NCBI GenBank assembly: GCA_023144675.1
Contig: JAGLFE010000119.1
Span: 1 to 8,551, forward strand
From: Thiomargarita sp.
GTDB taxonomy: Bacteria; Pseudomonadota; Gammaproteobacteria; Beggiatoales; Beggiatoaceae
Direction: 5' to 3'
DNA: 8,551 nt
Both the position numbers and the translations under genes were made by a program. Below, in pieces: positions 4,975 to 8,551 of the stretch. The notes under the pieces were generated by a model. It was not told the DNA's origin. It did not search any database and worked only from the letters and a program-made list of their open reading frames with translations. How positions within the stretch are numbered: the first letter of the stretch is position 1; each line of letters opens with the position of its first letter.

Positions 4975-7191
4975 ATGAACAAATATTTAATTTTATTATT
5001 CTGCTTTTTTGTTACTTACAATCAGGTTAATGCTCAACCAGAAAATTCTAGTTCTGAATTAGAGCAAATTTTATCAACTAATTCAGCATTCAATAAAAAT
5101 TCAGCATTTTCTAAATTTGAAACCCAAAACAATCAAGTTTTACCGCCTGATGAAGCATTTATATTATCTGTTAAAGCTAAAGATGCCAAAACATTAGTAG
5201 CTCACTGGAAAATTGCCAAAGGTTATTACTTATATCGCAATCGATTTATATTTGGCTTAAAAGGAGAAGGTACTTTAGGAGCTTCTTTTCCAAGAGGTGA
5301 AATGGTTGAAGATGTTAAGTATGGTCGAATTGAGATTTATGAAGATGAAATTGAAATTGAAATTCTCGTTCTTGGTGATAAAGAGCAAGATGTTTTAGAT
5401 TTAAAAGTCAGTTATCAAGGTTGCGCCAAAGATAGAATGTGTTATCCGCCCATTGAAAAGACTGTATTCGTATTATTGCCTTTAACACAACAAACACCTA
5501 AAACACAGGAAAAACCAAAATTCTTACCAGTTGAGCAAGCATTCGTCCTTTCTACTGAATTAGCTAAATTAAAACCAGCTATTATTGTTAAATGGAAAAT
5601 TGCCGATGGCTATTATTTATATCGTGATAAATTTGCTTTCACCTTAGAAGATGGAACGCAACTAAAATCATTGCAATTACCGCCAAGCATTTTGAAACAA
5701 GACCCATTATTTGGCGATGTACAAATTTATCAACAAGCTTTATTAGAAATTGAACTACCTTTACCAGCCAACTTGCAAACTGATAATATAAATTTAAAAG
5801 TACTTTATCAAGGCTGTGCTTTTTCTGGTTATTGTTACCCACCAACTGAAAAAGTGGTTAAAATAACTAGGAACAACAATTTATCTGAACAGGATTATCT
5901 AGCGAACTTATTAGCCAATGCCAATATATTTTATACGTTAATCGTATTTTTTGGTTTGGGATTATTACTTTCCTTAACGCCCTGTATTTTTCCCATGATA
6001 CCGATTTTATCTGGCATTATTATTGGGCAAGGTAAAAGTTTAACCACTTATAAAGCCTTTATCATGTCGTTAATTTATGTCTTGGCAATGGCATTTACCT
6101 ATGCAATATTAGGTGTTTTAACTGGATTACTGGGTGAAAACTTGCAGGTGGCATTTCAAAATAGTTGGGTTTTAATCACTTTTGCTTTGATATTTGTATT
6201 ACTTGCCTTATCTATGTTTGGTTTTTATGAATTGCAATTACCGAGTAGTTGGCAAACAAAATTAACCAGTTTTAGTCACCGCCAGCAAGGTGGAACTTTA
6301 ATTGGCGTTGCCATCATGGGTATTTTATCAGCTTTGATTGTGGGTCCATGCGTAGCGGCTCCGTTAGTGGGAGCGTTGATGTATATTAGCCAAACTGGCG
6401 ATGCAATATTAGGAGGATTGGCTTTATTTACTATGAGTTTAGGTATGGGAGTGCCATTGATTATTGTTGGCATTTCCGCTGGACATTGGTTGCCCAAAGC
6501 TGGAAAATGGATGGAAGCGGTTAAAGCAGTTTTTGGCGTAATGCTGTTAGCAATAGCTATTTGGTTACTAGCTAGAATATTGCCAGGACAAATTATTATG
6601 TTATTATGGGCAAGTTTACTAATTACTGCCGCTATTTATATGGGCGCATTAGAGCCAGTAACTTTGGGCTGGTCAAAATTATGGAAGGCTTGGGGATTAA
6701 TTTTATTAATTTATGGAATTATCTTAATTATTGCAGCTAGCAGTGGACAAACTAATCCATTAAAACCCTTAGCTTTTTTAACCGTTCAAAACTCGCTTAA
6801 TCAATCAAAAACAGATAAATCATCACCATTTAAGTTTATTAAAGGCGTGGCAGAACTGGAACAAGGGTTAAATTCAGCCAAAAATAAACTGGTAATGCTG
6901 GATTTTTATGCGGATTGGTGTGTTTCATGTAAAGAAATGGATTATTTTACTTTCAGCGATTCTGAAGTGCAAAAGATATTAGCTAATTTTGTGTTGTTGA
7001 AAACCGATGTTACGCCTAATGATGCTCAAGATAAAGCATTATATAAACGTTTTGGTATTTTTGGTCCACCTGCTATCTTATTTTTTGATAAGCAAGGACA
7101 AGAGCAAAAATCTAATCGTATAGTAGGATTTATGTCTGCTGAACAGTTTGTTTTACATTTAACAAAAGTCATTCAATCTAGTATAAAATGA
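4975..7191 (+). CDS. dsbD: Thiol:disulfide interchange protein DsbD with two N-terminal alpha domains
   Basis: At 738 residues this is much longer than E. coli DsbD (565). A signal peptide ends at VNA-Q (20/21). Then come two complete alpha domains: about 55-168 (WKIAKGYYLYR at 78-88, YQGCAKDRMCYPP with Cys150 and Cys156) and about 184-298 (WKIADGYYLYR at 207-217, YQGCAFSGYCYPP with Cys281 and Cys287). The membrane domain (about 316-590, eight helices) carries Cys337 in LTPCIFPM and Cys459 in VGPCVAAPL. The C-terminal thioredoxin-like gamma domain (about 615-735) has WCVSC (Cys649, Cys652) and cis-Pro loop FGPPA. DsbD passes electrons from cytoplasmic thioredoxin to periplasmic DsbC and CcmG; ccmG is in the same gene run. 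A small repeat (NSAFNK, NSAFSK at 36-47) lies before the first alpha domain. All eight expected cysteines, counting the extra pair, are present. Confidence 0.97.
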   Translation: MNKYLILLFCFFVTYNQVNAQPENSSSELEQILSTNSAFNKNSAFSKFETQNNQVLPPDEAFILSVKAKDAKTLVAHWKIAKGYYLYRNRFIFGLKGEGTLGASFPRGEMVEDVKYGRIEIYEDEIEIEILVLGDKEQDVLDLKVSYQGCAKDRMCYPPIEKTVFVLLPLTQQTPKTQEKPKFLPVEQAFVLSTELAKLKPAIIVKWKIADGYYLYRDKFAFTLEDGTQLKSLQLPPSILKQDPLFGDVQIYQQALLEIELPLPANLQTDNINLKVLYQGCAFSGYCYPPTEKVVKITRNNNLSEQDYLANLLANANIFYTLIVFFGLGLLLSLTPCIFPMIPILSGIIIGQGKSLTTYKAFIMSLIYVLAMAFTYAILGVLTGLLGENLQVAFQNSWVLITFALIFVLLALSMFGFYELQLPSSWQTKLTSFSHRQQGGTLIGVAIMGILSALIVGPCVAAPLVGALMYISQTGDAILGGLALFTMSLGMGVPLIIVGISAGHWLPKAGKWMEAVKAVFGVMLLAIAIWLLARILPGQIIMLLWASLLITAAIYMGALEPVTLGWSKLWKAWGLILLIYGIILIIAASSGQTNPLKPLAFLTVQNSLNQSKTDKSSPFKFIKGVAELEQGLNSAKNKLVMLDFYADWCVSCKEMDYFTFSDSEVQKILANFVLLKTDVTPNDAQDKALYKRFGIFGPPAILFFDKQGQEQKSNRIVGFMSAEQFVLHLTKVIQSSIK
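5080..5108 (+). repeat. Short tandem duplication inside dsbD
   Basis: AATTCAGCATT occurs at 5080-5090 and again at 5098-5108, 18 bases apart and in frame. It gives NSAFNK-NSAFSK in the flexible segment between signal peptide and first alpha domain. It looks like a small slippage duplication with no functional meaning that I can see. Confidence 0.6.
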
Positions 7192-7197
7192 TTGAAT
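7171..7197 (+). repeat. Perfect 8-bp inverted repeat across the dsbD stop codon
   Basis: ATTCAATC (7171-7178) and GATTGAAT (7190-7197) are exact reverse complements with an 11-base loop; the TGA stop (7189-7191) lies at the loop edge. No T-run follows, so an ordinary intrinsic terminator is unlikely, but the hairpin could protect the end of the transcript. Confidence 0.4.
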
Positions 7198-7231
7198 ATC
7201 ATAGCGAGTAATAAGTTCTAATCGTTAAATT

Positions 7232-7326
7232 TTTGGTAGTCCTGAACAAAGTAGTGTTGTACAAAAAAATTCTTTAGGTATTAGATACTTAACAAGTTTA
7301 TCATTATTTTGTGCAGGACTACCAAA
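7232..7326. mobile_element. 95-bp MITE-like element with 13-bp perfect terminal inverted repeats
   Basis: TTTGGTAGTCCTG (7232-7244) and CAGGACTACCAAA (7314-7326) are exact reverse complements. The similarity continues inward for about another 12 bases with a few mismatches (ACAAAGTAGTG against ACAAAATAATG). The inside codes for nothing. The outer ends are AT-rich and I cannot define a target-site duplication. The same terminal sequence occurs again at 8528-8540, so it belongs to a repeated family. It is most likely a non-autonomous element or a deleted insertion sequence. I do not recognise the parent family. Confidence 0.75.
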
Positions 7327-7467
7327 GTTTTCAGTTCTATCCTTGATAAAACCTTTGAAACTGGACGTAAATACGCTTATGGTTTTAAACAAAATATGAA
7401 AATTAAATTTGATGATTTTTTGCCTAAATGGAATTATGTTGCTGTTCCTACAGAACTAAAAGCTTAG
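7327..7467 (+). pseudogene. C-terminal fragment of an unrecognised protein (possibly a transposase)
   Basis: An open frame without a start codon (open from 7285, protein-like from 7327) ends at TAG 7465-7467. It reads VFSSILDKTFETGRKYAYGF and then KQNMKIKFDDFLPKWNYVAVPTELKA. It looks like the end of a real protein, cut at the MITE-like element's right end. The LPKWNY segment loosely recalls C-termini of some transposases, but I cannot assign a family. The start has been lost. A small stem (AGGAT 7466-7470, ATCCT 7479-7483) follows the stop. Confidence 0.4.
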
Positions 7468-7531
7468 GATATTATAAAATCCTCATTCCTTAATAGGTGC
7501 TAGTCAAGTTGAAACAAATTATTAGAGCAGA

Positions 7532-8425
7532 TTAATATGATTGAATTCCATATTTAAGCAATAATTTGGGAAGTATATCATCAATATTTTGTACTTCTTT
7601 GTCTTCAAGCTCTATTAAATTGAACCCATATTTTTTATACAATTCCTGTTTTACCTTTTTTCTAGCTAGATATTTTGGCTCATTTTCATAACCCCAATAT
7701 TCAATATAAACCTTGCCTGTTGGAATATAAAAGTCACTATATACATCTTCCTCTATCGGTAATTTTCTCTCATAGGCATGAACAATCTCCACCATATAAA
7801 GCCAATTGTCTATTAACATTTCTGCTTTTGAACGTACAAAATGTCCATCTGTTGCTCTATGCTTTGCTTCAAATTTTTCTCTGAATCCAACCTGTTCCTT
7901 TGGTGTCTCAGGTTTTAATTTTTTATCTGGTTCTACACCTTTAATATGACTAATTGTTTCAATTAAAACCTTTGATTCAAGAATAGCTTGTGGCCATTTT
8001 GCAAAAGGAACACCTGATTGGTAATTTTTTCTTTGTACACCATTTTGTTGTTTTTGACCCTGTTCAGTAAGTAACCAACCCTTAAAACCTTTTTTGACCC
8101 AACCAAGCTCAGAAAGTATATAGTTTACTTTATTTGCTGTAAGTTCAAAATGTTTGCCAATAATAGTTGAGTTAACAAATTTTGAATCATCTTCCTCAGT
8201 ATTTGATGTTTCTAAATCGTCAAAAGTAAAGGTTTCAGGCCAAACAATATATTTTCCATATTTAGATGATTCCTTGTATTCACCGCCTTTACTCTGACCT
8301 TCATCAGTCAAAGCCCATGAATTGTCCTTTTTAATTATTAATTTCAATTCTCTTAGCTTTAAAAATAACTCCTTAGTAGGAATTTCTAAAATATTTGATA
8401 AGGCTGTTGTTGATATTTGTTTCAT
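7532..8425 (-). CDS. Tandem winged-helix-like modules fused to a PD-(D/E)XK-type nuclease domain
   Basis: I do not recognise the 297-residue protein as a named gene, but its architecture is readable. Two related N-terminal modules (about 1-64 and 85-148) each look like a winged helix and share the pattern W-x-LT-(D/E)-(E/Q)-GQ ... G ... WP (SWALTDEGQ to IVWPE, then GWLLTEQGQ to AKWPQ). A charged linker (about 150-195) leads to a C-terminal domain (196-297) with RSKAE (Glu202), YSDFYIP (Asp231), VYIEYWG (Glu242), a basic helix (Lys257, Lys259) and LIELED. That order fits restriction-endonuclease-like nucleases of the type with E-x-W-G in place of E-x-K. A DNA-binding, DNA-cutting protein is the best inference. 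No Shine-Dalgarno precedes the ATG. The gene stands alone, antisense to the others, between mobile-element ends, suggesting transfer. Confidence 0.8.
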   Translation of the reverse strand: MKQISTTALSNILEIPTKELFLKLRELKLIIKKDNSWALTDEGQSKGGEYKESSKYGKYIVWPETFTFDDLETSNTEEDDSKFVNSTIIGKHFELTANKVNYILSELGWVKKGFKGWLLTEQGQKQQNGVQRKNYQSGVPFAKWPQAILESKVLIETISHIKGVEPDKKLKPETPKEQVGFREKFEAKHRATDGHFVRSKAEMLIDNWLYMVEIVHAYERKLPIEEDVYSDFYIPTGKVYIEYWGYENEPKYLARKKVKQELYKKYGFNLIELEDKEVQNIDDILPKLLLKYGIQSY

Positions 8426-8527
8426 AATTTAATATATAGGTTATAGAGCAAGACAAAATTATATTTTATATCTGCTCCCAGGTTATCAATGTTATTTTGA
8501 TTTATTTTCAATGATTAGAATTCAAAA

Positions 8528-8551
8528 TTTGGTAGTCCTGAAATAGGTAGT
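8528..8551 (+). mobile_element. Start of another element with the same terminal repeat (cut by window edge)
   Basis: TTTGGTAGTCCTGAA at 8528-8542 repeats 7232-7246 exactly and in the same orientation, and the following bases up to the window edge still resemble it (ending GTAGT in both). It is the left end of a second copy of the MITE or its parent insertion sequence, running out of the window. The 100 bases between it and the nuclease gene start hold only AT-rich spacer, with a possible TATAAT on the minus strand (8463 to 8458). Confidence 0.65.

Noticed and set aside
7675..7884. Plus-strand frame of 69 codons within the nuclease gene
   Set aside because: It is a shadow of the minus-strand gene, which carries the conserved acidic motifs.
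1..8551. CRISPR array, tRNA or rRNA genes
   Set aside because: No regularly spaced repeats of 23-40 bases and no tRNA or rRNA signature were seen on either strand.

Overview
The window is strongly AT-rich, bacterial and chromosomal in character. Its recognisable genes are those of a Gram-negative proteobacterium: a periplasmic cytochrome c5-type lipoprotein, CcmG/DsbE, DsbD, RsmG, a lytic transglycosylase and a YehS-like DUF1456 protein. YehS and the cytochrome c5/CcmG/DsbD set point to Gammaproteobacteria. The low GC and the many decayed genes and repeats would suit an AT-rich sulfur-oxidising lineage such as the Thiotrichales, but that placement is inference only.

Layout. Bases 1-400 hold the last codons of an upstream gene (to 50), a short broken reading frame (57-209) and an imperfect hairpin. 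A small RRM RNA-binding protein gene (401-649) lies between two similar short direct repeats. Bases 650-1099 are mostly decayed coding sequence, including a 73-codon frame broken by one TGA. A DUF1456/yehS-like gene follows (1100-1564). Bases 1565-2094 contain no convincing gene but do contain two tight hairpins, a plausible promoter and, just before the next gene, a 17-bp perfect palindrome built from Fur-like half sites.

The core is a same-strand run of five genes, 2095-7191, with gaps of 74, -1, 58 and 46 bases: cytochrome c5-type lipoprotein, ccmG, rsmG, lytic transglycosylase and dsbD. Three of the five belong to periplasmic thiol-redox and c-type cytochrome biology. DsbD brings electrons across the inner membrane, CcmG uses them to reduce the haem-binding CXXC of apocytochromes, and a c-type cytochrome is encoded alongside. 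RsmG (16S rRNA methyltransferase) is translationally coupled to ccmG, away from its usual gidA/parAB surroundings. Two proteins have unusual architecture: DsbD carries two complete tandem N-terminal alpha domains, each with its cysteine pair, and the transglycosylase has a TPR-like N-terminus and an NTF2-like C-terminus around its catalytic SLT domain.

The right end (7192-8551) is accessory DNA. It has a 95-bp MITE-like element with 13-bp perfect terminal inverted repeats, a truncated unrecognised reading frame, a minus-strand gene for a protein with two tandem winged-helix-like modules fused to a PD-(D/E)XK-type nuclease domain, and at the very edge a third copy of the same terminal repeat that runs out of the window. 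The nuclease gene is therefore bracketed by related mobile-element ends. It is the best candidate here for an undescribed (possibly defence or DNA-processing) gene.
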